Shown: positions 35,843 to 47,615, counted from the stretch's first letter. The stretch is DNA of 64,000 bases from Isoetes taiwanensis (GCA_021234155.1 JAJEKV010000050.1:1319675-1383674); one strand, 5' to 3'. Program-made: numbers and translations. Notes: a model not told the origin generated them from the letters alone.

Positions 35843-36406
35843 TCAATCATCCGTTTTTCGTGCCCATCCTGCCTTCTCCATATCCTCTGCATCAAAGTGT
35901 TCCATCCATATAGCGTCCCCTGTATCTGCAGCAATGTAGGCTTGCTTATTAGCAATGCGTCCGTTAAAATCAGCCATTAAAATGATATCGCCACGTTCCC
36001 CTAACTTCATAGCATCCTGTTCCAGATGATGAAAGGGGTCATCTTTGTCCATGTTGGCAGTCCTATACATGGGAGATTCCCTTGGTGGGAAATAGCATCC
36101 AGCAATAAATAGTTTTCTATGTCTTCCCATCATTTCAATCCACACATATTGTTTAGATTCTGTTTTCACTACCTTAACTAGGTGCATAAGGTTACTACGT
36201 ATATAGCATGCCACACCACCAAACCCCTTCCTTCTCCATCCTTTCCTGTTCCAAACAGAGTGTACCAACGTAAACCCAACTATATCTGGTAATCCTTCTT
36301 CCTCATGTTCATGTGTTTCTACCATAAATATAACATCCCAGGTTATGAGAATGTTATCCAGCAAAGAAGCTTCGACTACTTTCCCGTTAACATTCCACAA
36401 TGCAGC
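35843..36406 (-). pseudogene. LINE F ORF2 endonuclease N-terminus
   Basis: About 185 codons: W-N-V-N-G, F-M-V-E-T-H-E-H-E, G-G-V-A-C-Y-I-R and D-F-N-G-R-I-A. In the sister copies ORF2 begins ATG-x-TGG; here the ATG position reads GCA, so the first usable codon would be a TTG or an internal site. ORF1 ends about 20 nt upstream. Confidence 0.85.
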
Positions 36407-36424
36407 CCTGATGGTCTGTACTCC

Positions 36425-37587
36425 CTATTCCTCGATCATAGCTTTTCCATTCTTCCAGTAAGCCTTTTTGCCCTCCTGCTTTGCCTCCCTGATTTTCATA
36501 ATCTCTTCTTTACGATGCTGCATTTGAGCTGCTGTAAGATCATCATTGATCCAAATATGATATCCTTTTAAAAGTCCTCTCTTCTGCAATATCATCATTT
36601 TTGCATTCCTACTGCCCATTTTCACAATAATATTACGAGGTTTTTCCCCTTTCTTACCAACCCGAAAAGCCTCTGTCACATCTAAATTATCACACTGAAG
36701 AGTATTAATAAAGAAAGCACATACCTCCTCTTTTGTATTCTCCCGTTCTTTCTCATCGAGTCCTGCAATGCATAAGTTTAAAGCCCGTTTTTCTTGTTCT
36801 TGGCGTTCCCTTTCTTCATTAAATCTCTGTTCTTGTTGCTCCTGTATATCCTTAAATTTTTCGTTTAAAAGATGTACCATCATATTATCTGTAGCAGGTG
36901 CTTCCGAAGGTTTCTTCAAATTCTGAATTTCCGTTCTCAAAATCCCATTTTCTTGTCTTAGTTCATGGAATGATGCTGCAATTTCTCTAATCAGGGATAA
37001 TGTTTCCTTTCTTGATTCCTCCATCTCTTTTCTGTTGTTTTCCATTTCATGCCGATTTGCCTCCATCTGATCAAGCATCCTCATCATGAGATTCCTGGTA
37101 GAAGCCATTTCACTTGCCATTAAATTTCGTGTTGCAGCCATCTCATTTAAGAGGGAAATCAGAATTTGCCCTTGAGTATTCTCTGGTTGCTGGCCTAACA
37201 TCGATCCGCTTTGCATTACAGGCATTGGCTGCCCCATCAGTCCAATTAAAGAAGCAAATGGGGTAAAACCTACTGGTATGGTTTGAGATGTAGCCCATGG
37301 CAACGAGGTATCCTGCAAGGGTTTTTCTGTGTCTGTAGAAACGTCCAAACCTTCCTGAGATGAATCTGAATCACTACTGTATTTTTCCCTTTCTTTATTT
37401 GGCTTTGCAGTTATCGAAGTTTTGCAGGTCGTCCTTGATGCAGATGTCTCAGTTCTGGACCCCGATGCAGGTAACATCACATGCTCCTGTCGCGGTCTCA
37501 GCAGGTGTCAACGTAATGGATTTGGAGGCACTCCCGGATTCTGCCTTGTCTTTTTCAGCTTCTTTCTTCTTTGCCCTAGTTTTGTGA
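36425..37587 (-). pseudogene. LINE F ORF1, nearly intact
   Basis: The open part 36425-37480 (351 codons) covers a long Met/Glu/Arg-rich coiled coil (repeated M-E-x-N-R-x-E-M-E heptads, residues ~130-190), the RRM-like part (R-A-L-N-L-C-I-A-G-L; E-A-F-R-V-G-K-K) and the CTD (H-I-W-I-N-D-D-L-T). The probable true start, with the family basic N-terminus (K-T-R-A-K-K-K), lies upstream at about 37587 in another frame, so one frameshift near 37470 breaks the ORF. Confidence 0.85.
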
Positions 37588-37639
37588 CTTTGTACCATCG
37601 CCATCAGACACAGCAAACTTGCAGCAGAGCACGATATTT

Positions 37640-37860
37640 GCCAGATTGCTCCCTTTGACAGAAACGAGATGCCCAATATTTGAATCTGAGCTTGCCAGCC
37701 TGCACACAGTTAGCGCCCAATATCTCTGTTCTGAGCTTGCCAGCCTGCACACAGTAAACACTTGCAGCAGGGAATGATGGGCTGCACGGTATTGACCGGA
37801 TTGCTCCCTTTAGCTGAATCGAGATGCACAATATCCCTGGGTTGGATTTGAACACAAAGA
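37640..37860. repeat. 5' UTR internal repeats of LINE F
   Basis: CTGAGCTTGCCAGCCTGCAC recurs at a 46-bp offset (about 37686 and 37732). A longer word GATTGCTCCCTTT...GAGATGC(C/A)CAATAT occurs at about 37644 and 37797. Tandem 5' UTR modules often carry LINE promoters; that role is inferred here. Confidence 0.8.
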
Positions 37861-37897
37861 CTGTACGCTAAAACTAGCGCCTGGAGAGCGCCTGGAA

Positions 37898-37923
37898 AGA
37901 GAGAGAGAGAGAGAGAGAGAGAA
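37898..37923. repeat. (AG)n tract, ~26 bp
   Basis: Between the LINE F 5' end and the GAAAT tail of LINE G. Confidence 0.95.
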
Positions 37924-37943
37924 ATGAAATGTTGTATTTATTA

Positions 37944-37972
37944 CGTCTGTAGACCACCAGGTCTATGAGACG
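37944..37972 (-). other. LINE 3'-terminal two-stem hairpin (copy G)
   Basis: On + CGTCT/AGACG outer arms and AGACC/GGTCT inner arms with loop ACCA. Confidence 0.75.
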
Positions 37973-37973
37973 A

Positions 37974-38855
37974 TCAATGTACATATTCAACGTTATAAAA
38001 TATATCCTCTAATGCATCTTTTGACAAGAATGCATTAGACTCTTCCCATCTCTCATCATGTATAACATTACAATCTTTAATACTCATTAACTGTTCTCTC
38101 TGTATCAATATTTCCTTCAAGTATTTCCCAATGTGATGTCCAGGCATATCAAAGAATTCCAACAAAGAGTTTGAATGGATACTGTACTTATCTCGAATTC
38201 CTGAGTATGACGGGCACCTTACGATGACATGTAATTCATCTTCTACTTCTCCCATATTGCATACTTTGCAAAATCTCAATTCATGGGGAATATTACTCCA
38301 ACGTCCTACTTCAACCCCAAGCATATGGGAGCTAAGCCGCATCCTGCTTATCATCTGTCTGGCGCCAAAAGACACACCTTCCTTGAGGTATTTGGCCTCT
38401 TGGAGAGTGGGATTTATATACTGTCTATAGAAATGTTTTTTTGTCTCCGGGACTCTCCAGCTTCTTCTAATGAGGTGCTCATGCACCCACTCTCTTAGAT
38501 TGCCCTTATTCTCACGTATACCATGAATGTCCATCCCCCACTTCCTCATCCATTCCCTAATATCTGAGTACCATCCCTTATCTCTTGTTTCTTCTAATGC
38601 TAGCCTTGGTAAGCTATCTTCTGGCATGTCAAATAGCAACTTAGAGAGATATGTAAGCGTTCTGCATAGGGCTTCAGCCTCTAGTGGCATCATGCCACAC
38701 TCTACAAGCAGCATATCATATGGAGTTTGAGCTTTAGTACCCAATTCTGTTCTCAAAAACTTCTTCTGCACTTTCTCAACCTTTTTCCAGGATTCTACAG
38801 ATAATCCCGGCCCCCATACTTCACACCCATAGAGTAAAACTGTTTGGACCAGCAC
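37974..38855 (-). pseudogene. LINE G ORF2 C-terminal part
   Basis: 293 open codons: T-V-L-L-Y-G-C-E-V-W-G-P, V-Q-K-K-F-L-R-T-E-L-G, then H-M-L-G-V-E-V-G-R-W, C-K-V-C and E-D-E-L-H-V-I-V-R-C (zf-RVT), with an acidic C-terminal tail. Intact to the stop. Confidence 0.88.
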
Positions 38856-40420
38856 TCGATATAATGTACGCTTCAGGCTAAAGTCCCATATTTACGCTTT
38901 TCCACTTTTACTGTTGCATGCTATATAGTGCTTCGGGCCTCCATTTACTCTATGCTCAATTGACTATGCCCCTTGTCCACATGTATCCCTAGATACTTAT
39001 ATGAGGTGACAATTTCCCACGAGGTTCTCCATGATAGAGGAATTTAAGATGATCTACTTTATTTGTCCCAAATACCATCATCTTAGTCTTTGACATATTT
39101 ACCCTCATACTTTTTTGTTCACAGAAATGTGCCAGCGCATCTAAATGCTTCTGCATGCCTTCCACTGAACGGGAAAGAAGAACAACATCATCGGCATATA
39201 AGAGCAACAGAACCATGCATCTAAACAATGGGGTCCCCTCCGCATATTCGGACATCAAGCTGCGGTTGGTCTATGAATAGGCCAAATAGTGTGGGCGACA
39301 ATGGGCACCCTTGCTTCACTTCAATATTACTTTCTACCACATCTGCGCATTGCTCAATGTAGGGGGATGATAGCTGTACCAAAACTTTATCATAAAGTAT
39401 CTTCACTGCATGTCTAAGCTCAATTGGTACCCCTAGGGCCTCCATTCTCTCCCATAAATTACTACGAGATACCGTGTCAAATGCCTTAGCATAATCAACA
39501 AAAAGAGCATAAAGGGGTTTTTTCTTACCCTTAACCGAATCAACCATAGCTCGCAAAATAACCAAATGATCAACTGTAAATCTTTTTGGTCTAAAGCACC
39601 TTTTGTCGATTGGCTCTAACATTATGTTTTTCAGCCCGGTGCTCAATTTACAATTCAGCATAGCGAGCAAATAATTTGGCATATAAACTACTAACGGAAT
39701 CATTCGGTAATTTCGGGATCATTCTCATCTCCGGCTTTATGCAGGGGATAACTTCGTTCAAGCGCCAAGTCGCGAGGAAACCCTTTGCGCCAAAACATTG
39801 TTAAATAATGACAACAATGCAACATGTATTGAGTTACCTGCCCATTTGAACATTTCAGCTACCGGCCCAATTGAATCGGCCGCTTTCCGTTGGCAAGATG
39901 ACTTAACCCTTCTTCTAAGTCTTCCAAATCAAAGCACCAGCCTACATCCGTAAGTCAATATTACCGACATTGGCCTCCGGCATGTGATACGACTTTACGC
40001 ACTTGGCTTACTAAAGCCATGGTTTCAGTGGGTCTCTGCTTCATCTTAGGCTTAAGCTCATTCAGAATTTTTGGGATCTGCTATAGTGTCGCGGATCAGC
40101 TCATCTTTCTCTCGATACACATACTTTTTCTTTTTGATTTTGTGAGTGCAAAATATTCTTTCTTTAATCTCTGTCTATCTTCCCCCTTGCACGCTTAAAT
40201 GCCTCTCTTTTTGCTCTACAAGGCGCATCAAACCAACTATTGCATGGCAACCCCTTCATCTTTTCTGCGTGAGACAAAACAATCGGTGGCAACATCTAGA
40301 ACTAACTCGCAATCTTGTCACTTAATTTATCGATTGTCATTTGGGCCAACTTGTTGTGGAGGCTCTTGCCTCACACTTCTTCATATAGCTTTCCACTTTA
40401 TGATATTTCATGCATTATCG
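38856..40420 (-). pseudogene. LINE G ORF2 RT region, fragmented
   Basis: Recognisable blocks are L-L-L-Y-A-D-D-V-V-L-L-S (38989-39258), F-V-D-Y-A-K-A-F-D-T-V and G-C-P-L-S-P-T-L-F-G (39221-39703), and a fragmented N-terminal RT part to about 40420. Copy I reads through most of the corresponding region, so the breaks in 39.6-40.4 kb may be sequence error at CHG sites rather than true decay. Confidence 0.8.
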
Positions 40421-41276
40421 CGAGGCTTAGAGACACAACGCGTGCACGGTGGCATGTGTAATTCTTGGTGCTTAACACAAATCAATTATCGGTGTATGAT
40501 CGAGATCTTTTCCATCTCTTCCCCTATAGACATATGTAAACACATTGCGCAAACCGAGATGTAGCAAGAACGAGATCAACAACACTTGCATTTTACGCAT
40601 GTGCACTTACTAATGCACTGGAAACCTCTGTGTGCCATTATAAACCAATAAATCAAGCCCATTTGCACATATTAAGCACATGGTTGCCTTGGGGTGTAGG
40701 CCATCTTATTCTATCTGCCGTGGTTCTACTCCATCCTTCCGGGATACTTCCTTATCATCAAGCATCTCAACCCATACGGGATCCCCTTCCATGCTAGCGA
40801 TAGCTGCTTGTTTGGTAGCAATGCCCGTTGAAATCTCCTAATAAGAGAACATCACCATCTGGCAGCAATGAAAGCACATCCTGTTCTAAGCTAAAAAAGG
40901 GGTCATCCCGATCCAGGTGGTCTGAGTCATAAACCGGTGATTCTCTCGTGAGGAAAGTAACATCCCGCCACAAAGATCTTACCTTTCGACCTTGTAACTC
41001 CACCCGGATATCTTTGCAATGATCCTCTTTCATTCATTATTTTCACTGGGTGTTTCATGCCGACCTTACATAGCATGCAATCCCGCCATGTCCTTTTAGG
41101 CGCCCGGCCTTTATTGTGCCAAGCGGAGTGCAACAAAGTGTAAACCCATGTATGTACGGTAAACCTTTTTCTTCATTTTCACAAGTTTCTAAGAAGAACA
41201 AAACATCTACATTTGAAAATAGATCATCTACTACGTCTATTTTATACTGACTAATAGAATTTATGTTCCAACACAT
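40421..41276 (-). pseudogene. LINE G ORF2 endonuclease, fragmented
   Basis: The ORF2 start ATGTGTTGGAAC lies at 41276, directly after the ORF1 end, followed by F-F-L-E-T-C-E-N-E (41055-41276). G-D-F-N-G appears in 40794-41033. The distal SDH region (about 40490-40560) is unreadable in one frame. It lies in the suspected error-rich interval. Confidence 0.75.
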
Positions 41277-42220
41277 TATCCTAGTGGTCTCAAATACCTA
41301 TGCATTTTCGAGATCTTCCACCATGACCTTCCCCCGCCGCCAATACGCTTTTTCCCCGCTTGCCTTGCTTCCTTGAGGATGCACTTTTGTTCCTTGTACT
41401 CTTGAAACCGGGTTCTTAGTAAGATCATCATTGATCCGATCTTCTTTCCCTTGAGCATGGTCTTCTTTTTTGGTATATTAATCTTGTCTTCCTTTGATCT
41501 GAATTTGACAATAATGTGACGATCCCTATCGGTTTGCTTGCCAATCCGAAATGCATCGTAATGCCCGAATCTATCACCATGAGTTCATTTTCACAAAAGC
41601 CCGAACAATGTCTTTGGTCTTTTCTCCGGTGCGTTCGGTATGCCAATCAAACGGATGTTCAATGCTTTTTCTCTCCTTTCTTGCTCTTCTATAAAAGCTG
41701 ATAATTGCTTTTGGATTCCAGAGATGTCCTTTTCTTCCTGTTCTTCTACATCATCTTCGCAATCACTATCTTCACTCAAAACCTCTTGCTTGAAAGCTTC
41801 AAATTCTGCTTTAATTCCCTTCTTGAACTGCTCCAATTCCATTATCATATTGTGCTGACATTTCTCCACTTCTGCTTGCACATGAGCTAACAAGAAAGAT
41901 TTCAAATCATTTACCATGTTTTGGACAGAGGCCTCCATTGATGTCTTCATAGACAGGGTTGAGAATTCCATGGCTGCCCTCATCTGGCCAACGGCATCTA
42001 ACAGATCTTGCTTGGTCACTGTACCCTCTGGGGCCGGGTCAGTTTTCTCTGGAGCTTCCGATTCTGTGGAGGAAAAAACCAGGTTCCCTGTTTTCTTGAT
42101 ACTTCCGGCTCCCCCTATTCCGACACCTGAGTCTGATGACGACCCAGCATCCTCGGTTCCCTCTTTTTTGTTTCTGCCAGTCCCATCTACAGTCCGTTTC
42201 TTTTTTGCCATTTGTCCTAC
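41277..42220 (-). pseudogene. LINE G ORF1, broken
   Basis: A 226-codon part (41591-42271) includes the M-A-K-K-K-R-T-V start (near 42213), Ser/Gly-rich linker and coiled coil (A-E-V-E-K-C-Q-H-N-M; E-F-K-Q-E-V). It reaches the RRM start (A-L-N-I-R-L-I-G-I). The rest (41276-41590) is in other frames with E-A-F-R-I and an I-N-D-D-L-T-like word. The breaks fall in the CHG-error interval. Confidence 0.78.
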
Positions 42221-42302
42221 TACCCGCTGTCCTGTACACAGTCCCGGAAAATGCCAATTACAGACTATCAAACTGAATCAAAAGTATTGATGTTATACAC
42301 CG

Positions 42303-42331
42303 TTGGAAAGAGCTCGAAATAAGCTTTCCAA
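42303..42331 (-). repeat. LINE 5'-UTR hairpin (copy G)
   Basis: TTGGAAAG ... CTTTCCAA with a 13-nt loop, extendable to 10 bp (CGTTGGAAAG/CTTTCCAACG). The same hairpin with a 13-nt loop sits at 47587-47615 in copy J, followed in both by a TCTGACA(C/T)CATAT block. Confidence 0.8.
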
Positions 42332-42395
42332 CGAGCCCAACCCCATTGCGATCTGACACCATATGTGAGAGCTATGGAGAGACAGAGAGAGAGTT

Positions 42396-42519
<124 letters not shown>

Positions 42520-42546
42520 AATAAAATGAAATGAAATTTGATTGTT

Positions 42547-42578
42547 ACATCTGTAAGACCGCCAGGTCTTTAAGATGT
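42547..42578 (-). other. LINE 3'-terminal two-stem hairpin (copy H)
   Basis: On + the outer arms ACATCT/AGATGT are perfect, with both bases of one pair changed relative to ACGTCT/AGACGT; inner arms AGACC/GGTCT, loop GCCA. Confidence 0.8.
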
Positions 42579-42639
42579 TCAACTTGTACATTCAACATTA
42601 TAAAATAAATCATTCAATGCATCCTCTGATAGTAATGTA

Positions 42640-43165
42640 TTAGTCTTTTTCCATCCAGACGGGTCCCCCTGATTGACTGCTTATGTATGCTTGTTTGTCT
42701 GCAATTCTTCCATTAAAGTCTCCCATTATGACTATATCCCCTAATTCCATCAATTCCAAAGCTACCTGTTCCAAGTGGTGAAAGGGATCATCCCTATCCA
42801 TGTTCGCGCGATCATACGTAGGGGACTCCCTTGGAGGAAAGTAGCAGCCTACTACATATGTTGCCTTATGCCTCCCTGGTATCTCGATCACAATAAATTG
42901 TTTTGTACAGTGTTTTTTTTTTCAATTTCACTATTTCCAACCCTTCTTTCACGTAGCAAGCTACTCCTCCAAAACCTCTATGTCTCCATCCCTTTATATA
43001 CCACTCTGAATGTAGAACTTGATATCCCGTTATGATTGGCAGACCCGCCTCCTCATGTTCATGTGTTTCGGTCAAAAAGATTACATTCCATTGATTGAGA
43101 ACATCCCCGGCAGAAGCTACTTTGTTGCTATCTAATCCGTTGATATTCCACGTACAAATCATGAT
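42640..43165 (-). pseudogene. LINE H endonuclease domain fragment
   Basis: Starts M-I-C-T-W-N-I-N-G at about 43165, followed by F-L-T-E-T-H-E-H-E and G-G-V-A-C-Y-V-K. A T-run frameshift near 42910 precedes G-D-F-N-G-R-I-A (42640-42891). It lacks the SDH part and everything C-terminal. Confidence 0.85.
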
Positions 43166-43177
43166 GGCCTGCAATTC

Positions 43178-43614
43178 CTATTCTCCTACATCTTCTATCA
43201 CTACTTTGCCTTTTCTCCATCTTGCTTGTTTTCCTGCTTGCTTGGCCTGTTTCATTTTTTGTATTTCTAGTTTGTGTTGCATATATTGATTGGGTGTGAG
43301 ATCTTCGTTGATCCATATCTTCTTTCCACTCAAAGTTTTCCTCTTTGACAGTACTGCATTTTTATGATCTCTATGAGAGAACTTCACCACTATATTCCTA
43401 TCCTTTCCATTTGGCTTTTCAATTCTAAAAGCCTCTACTATCCCATTGTTTGTGATGTTCATCTGATGTGCTAGAAATTCAGCAACCTCATTCTTGGCAT
43501 TTTCGTCTTCTTTTTCAGGCAAGCCAGCTATTCGCAGATTAAGAGCCCTGCTTTGCCTGTCTTTCTGCTCTTTGAGATCATCGAATCTTTGATTCAATTT
43601 CTGGACCACTTCTT

Positions 43615-43615
<1 letters not shown>
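43178..43615 (-). pseudogene. LINE H ORF1 C-terminal part
   Basis: Open frame with A-L-N-L-R-I-A-G-L-P-E, E-A-F-R-I-E-K-P-N, I-V-V-K-F-S, L-S-K-R-K-T-L-S-G, W-I-N-E-D-L-T-P-N and a basic C-terminus: RRM-like domain plus CTD. The N-terminal coiled coil is truncated at the AG tract; the poly-Ser/Leu extension of the frame is a translated microsatellite. Confidence 0.85.

Positions 43616-43703
<88 letters not shown>
43616..43703. repeat. (AG)n microsatellite, ~87 bp
   Basis: Between truncated LINE H ORF1 and the tail of LINE I. Confidence 0.97.
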
Positions 43704-43705
<2 letters not shown>

Positions 43706-43724
43706 GTTGTATTTGTATTTATTA

Positions 43725-43753
43725 CGTCTGTAGACCACCAGGTCTATGAGACG
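43725..43753 (-). other. LINE 3'-terminal two-stem hairpin (copy I)
   Basis: Same as copy G: CGTCT/AGACG and AGACC/GGTCT with loop ACCA. Confidence 0.75.
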
Positions 43754-43779
43754 ATCAATGTATATATTCAACGTTATAA

Positions 43780-44980
43780 AAGATATCCTCTAATGCATCT
43801 TCTGACAAGAATGCATTAGACTCTTCCCATCTCTCATCATGTATAACATTACAATCTTTAATACTCATTAACTGTTCTCTCTCAGATCAATATTTCCTTC
43901 AAGTATTTCCCAATGTGATGTCGGCATATCAAAGAATTCCAAAGAAAGAGTTTGAATGGATCTTTGTACTTATCTCGAATCCCTCGAGTATGGCGGGCAC
44001 CTTTACGATGACATGTAATTCATCTTCTACTTCTCCCATATTGCATACTTTGCAAAATCTCAATTCATGGGGAATATTACTCCAACGTCCTACTTCAACC
44101 CCAAGCCTATGGGAGCTAAGCCGCATCCCCGCTTATCATCAATGCGCGCCAAAAGACACACCTTCCTTGAGGTGTTTGGCCTCTTGGAGAGTGGGATTTA
44201 TATACTGTCTATAGAAATGTTTTTTGTCTCCGGGACTCTCCAGCTTCTTCTAATGAGGTGCTCATGCACCCACTCTCTTAGATTGCCCTTATTCTCACGT
44301 ATACCATGAATGTCCATCCCCCACTTCCTCATCCATTCCCTAATATCTGAGTACCATCCCTTGTCTCTTGTTTCTTCTAATGCTAGCCTTGGTAAGCTAT
44401 CTTCTGGCATATCAAATAGCAACTTAGAGAGATATGTAAGCGTTACGCATAGGGCTTGACCTCTAGTGGCATCATGCCACACTCTATAAGCAAACATATC
44501 ATATGGAGTTTGAGCTTTAGTACCCAATTCGTTCTCAAGAACTTCTTACGCACTTTCTCAACCTTTTTCCAGGATTCTCTGAGATAATCCCGGCCCCCAT
44601 ACTTCACACCCATAGAGCAAAACTGTTTGGACCATTTTTCGATATAATGTACGCTTTGGGCTAAAGTCCCATATTTACGCTTTTCACTTTTTCTGTGCAT
44701 GCTATATAGTGCTTTCAGGCCTCCATTTACTCTATGCTCAACAACAGAGTTCCAGCTATGCCCCTTGTCCACATGTATCCCTAGATACTTATATGAGGTG
44801 ACAATTTCCACAGGTTCTCCATGATAGAGGAATTTAAGATGATCTACTTTATTTGTCCCAAATACCATCATCTTAGTCTTTGACATATTTACCCTCATAC
44901 TTTTTTACGTTTCACGAGAAATGTGCGGCAAGATCTAAATGCTTTCGCATGCCTTCCAAAGATATAAGAGCAACGAGAAC
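43780..44980 (-). pseudogene. LINE I ORF2 C-terminal and YADD region, fragmented
   Basis: Pieces: H-R-L-G-V-E-V-G-R-W with C-K-V-C (43929-44126), P-R-L-A-L-E-E-T-R-D-K-G-W-Y (44198-44527) and M-R-V-N-M-S-K-T-K-M-M-V-F-G (44443-44898). Compared with copy G the YADD segment is missing near 44960. Several shifts are at CAG/CTG sites. Confidence 0.78.
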
Positions 44981-44987
44981 CATGCAT

Positions 44988-46163
44988 CTAAACAATGGGG
45001 TCCCCTCCCGCCATATTCGGACATCCAAGCTGCGGTTGGTCTATGAATAGGCCAAATAGTGTGGGCGACAATGGGCACCCTTGCTTCACTCCAATATTAC
45101 TTTCTACCACATCTGCGCATTGCTCAATGTAGGGGGATGATAGCTGTACCAAAACTTTATCATAAAGTATCTTCACTGCATGTCTAAGCTCAATTGGTAC
45201 CCCTAGGGCCTCCATCCTCTCCCATAAATTACCACGAGATACCGTGTCAAATGCCTTAGCATAATCAACAAAAAGAGCATAAAGGGGTTTTTTCTTACCC
45301 TTAACCGAATCAACCATAGCTCGCAAAGTAACCAAATGATCAATGTAGATCTTTTTTGGTCTAAAGCCCTGCCTGTCCAGTGGCTCTAACATTATGTTTT
45401 TCAGCCCAGGTGCTCAATTTACAATTCAGCATAGCAGCAAATAATTTGGCATATAAACTACTAACCAGAATCATTCGGTAGTTTCCAGGATCATTCTCAT
45501 CTCCAGCTTTATGCAAGGGGATAACTCTGTTCAGCTGCCAAGTGCGAGGAAATCCTTTGCGCAAAACATTGTTAAATAATGACAACAATGCAACATGTAT
45601 TGAGTTACCTGCCCATTTGAACATTTCAGCTACCAGCCCGATTGAATCAGCCGCTTTCCCGTTGGCAAGATGACTTAACCCTTCTTCTAAGTCTTCCAAA
45701 TCAAAGCACCAGCCTACATCCTGTAAGTCAATATTACCGACATTGGCCTCCGACATGTGATACAGCTTACGCACATGGCTTAATAAAGCCATGGTTTCCA
45801 GGTGGGTCTCCTGCTTCATCTTAGGCTTAAGCTCATTCCAGAATTTTTTGGGATCTGCTATAGTGTCACGGATCAGCTCCTGTTGTCTCTGATATACATA
45901 CTTTTTCTTTTTTGATTTCGTGAGTGCAAAATATTCTTTCTTTAATCTCTGTCTATCTTCACCCCTTGCCTGCTTAAATGCCTCTCTTTTTGCTCTACAA
46001 GACGCATCAAACCAACTATTGCATGGCAACCCCTTCATCTTTCTGCGTGAGACAAAACAATCAGTGGCAACATCTAGAACTAACTCTGCAACCTTGTCAC
46101 TTAATTTATCAGTGTCGCTGGGCCAATTTGTTGTGGAGGCTCTTGCCTCACACAACAAATTGT

Positions 46164-46165
<2 letters not shown>
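44988..46165 (-). pseudogene. LINE I ORF2 RT N-terminal body
   Basis: Two large open parts. 45361-46165 has K-G-L-P-C-N-S-W-F-D, a basic K-S-K-K-K-K-Y linker, L-A-N-G-K-A-A-D-S-I-G-L-V-A-E-M-F-K-W and V-I-P-L-H-K-A-G-D. 44988-45392 has L-F-V-D-Y-A-K-A-F-D-T-V and G-V-K-Q-G-C-P-L-S-P-T-L-F-G. One frameshift near 45370 separates them. EN and ORF1 are absent. Confidence 0.85.

Positions 46166-46166
<1 letters not shown>

Positions 46167-46242
<76 letters not shown>
46167..46242. repeat. (AG)n microsatellite, ~76 bp
   Basis: Between truncated LINE I and the GAAAT tail of LINE J. Confidence 0.97.
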
Positions 46243-46245
<3 letters not shown>

Positions 46246-46256
46246 AATGAAATTTG

Positions 46257-46288
46257 ACGGCTGTGAGACCGCCAGGTCTATAAGACGT
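46257..46288 (-). other. LINE 3'-terminal two-stem hairpin (copy J)
   Basis: On + ACGGCT/AGACGT outer arms (one mismatch) and AGACC/GGTCT inner arms with loop GCCA. Confidence 0.7.
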
Positions 46289-46444
46289 TCAACTTGTACA
46301 TTCAACATTATAAAACAAATCATCTAATGCATCATCTGATAGTAATGCATTAGTCTCTCCTATCTCTAACTCATCTACTTTTAAGGTTCTTAAAACATCA
46401 TCCCTACGCTCTAAAATATCAATGATACATCTCCCACTACGTGA

Positions 46445-47240
46445 TCATGGAAAATCAAAGAAAGCCATCAATGTGTCAGCACATACATCATACTTCTCTC
46501 GAATATCTCTGTAAGCATGGCAATGTAGAAGTACATGTTCCTCATCTTTAAGTATCCCTGCTTCATATATCTTACACAATCTAAGCTCGTGAGGAATGTC
46601 ATTCCACCTGCCTACTTCAACACCCAACCTATGTGAGCTCAGCCTCATCCTGCAGATGGCATGTCTATACTTCGTGGAAATCCCCTCTGCCAAATATTTT
46701 GCGTCCTGCAATGTAGGATTAATATGTGTCTTATAAAACTCCTTTTTTACGGCTCCATCTCTCCATGTCCTATGAAGAACATTCATTTTGACCCATGTGC
46801 GGATATCATCTTTATGCAAAGATAAATCATAAATATTCATCCCCCATCGTGCCATCCACTGAGTGGCATCAGCAAACCAGCCCTCAGCACGTGTCTCCTC
46901 CAAAGCCAAGCGTGGTAAACTTTGTTCAGGCGTAATATACAACATCTTATAGACATAATTAAGGAGTCTGTAAAGCGCCTCTGCTTCCAATGTAAGCATC
47001 CCACATTATGATAACATCATATGATAGGGAGTTTGCATTTTTGTTCCAAGTTCAGACCGAAAGAATTTCTTTTGAACTTTCTCAACCTTTTTTCAAGTAT
47101 CCAATGCCAATCCAGGATCCCATATTTCACATCCATATAAAACTACAGATTGAACCAGTGTTATATAAAGCATCCTTTTCAAGCTAAAGTTCCATATCTC
47201 TGCTTTGGCAGATCTACGCTGCATTGCATACATCTGACTC
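46445..47240 (-). pseudogene. LINE J ORF2 C-terminal part
   Basis: 46445-46999 is open: P-R-L-A-L-E-E-T-R-A-E-G-W-F, H-R-L-G-V-E-V-G-R-W, C-K-I-Y-E (the second Cys of the CxxC is Tyr) and D-E-E-H-V-L-L-H-C. Upstream to 47240 the thumb block (L-Y-K/C-E-I-W-D-P-like) is in broken frames. Loss of a zinc ligand suggests decay. Confidence 0.8.
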
Positions 47241-47501
47241 AATCCTTTCATTGCCAATAGAAAGATTGAACATCTGATTAATAAATGCTGGCTTAGCTAA
47301 AATATAGTCCACCACACTTGCATTCCTGGCTAGCGATTTTTCCATATAGCTTTCGAGTTTAGCAACAAAACCTGTCAGTGGAGACTCAATTTTCCCTGCA
47401 AGCAAGGCATCAGAGTCCAGCTCTGATGCTGAGATGGCTGGAACATCTCGATCAGGGGACCCACGAGAAGGAGACCCCCATTGAGCTTTCTTCTTGGCCA
47501 T
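47214..47501 (-). pseudogene. LINE J chimeric ORF1-EN-RT remnant
   Basis: A 95-codon frame from M-A-K-K-K-A-Q-W-G: the ORF1 basic start and Ser/Asp-rich linker to L-E-S-Y-M-E-K-S. It is joined directly to EN C-terminal sequence (R-N-A-S-V-V-D-Y-I-L-A-K-P) and then, after E-R-I-E-S-D, to RT-thumb sequence. Both junctions keep the reading frame, so a small fusion peptide could be made; no function is assigned. Confidence 0.8.
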
Positions 47502-47586
47502 ATATTAATCAACAAAAAGAACCCAGCCGGAAAACGTCAAATTCAGATATCTAAACAGATCCAAACCTTGTCATGTCCACATACCA

Positions 47587-47615
47587 TTGGAAAGATCTTG
47601 GAACCAGCTTTCCAA
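47587..47615 (-). repeat. LINE 5'-UTR hairpin (copy J)
   Basis: TTGGAAAG ... CTTTCCAA with a 13-nt loop; counterpart of 42303-42331 in copy G. Confidence 0.8.

Larger units (their letters stand above)
43704..46166 (-). mobile_element. LINE copy I (5'-truncated twin of copy G)
   Basis: 3' UTR, ORF2 C-terminus, RT body. Stops within the RT N-terminal linker at a CACACAACAAATTGTTGTG palindromic junction next to an AG tract. Very similar to copy G over 2.4 kb. CHG-site differences from copy G occur here at about 43.88-44.15 and 44.45-44.98 kb, where this copy is the one that looks damaged. Confidence 0.88.

Noticed and set aside
47214-47501. LINE J deletions as spliced introns
   Set aside because: At the second junction the corresponding donor position in copy C lacks GT, so GT-AG splicing does not explain it.
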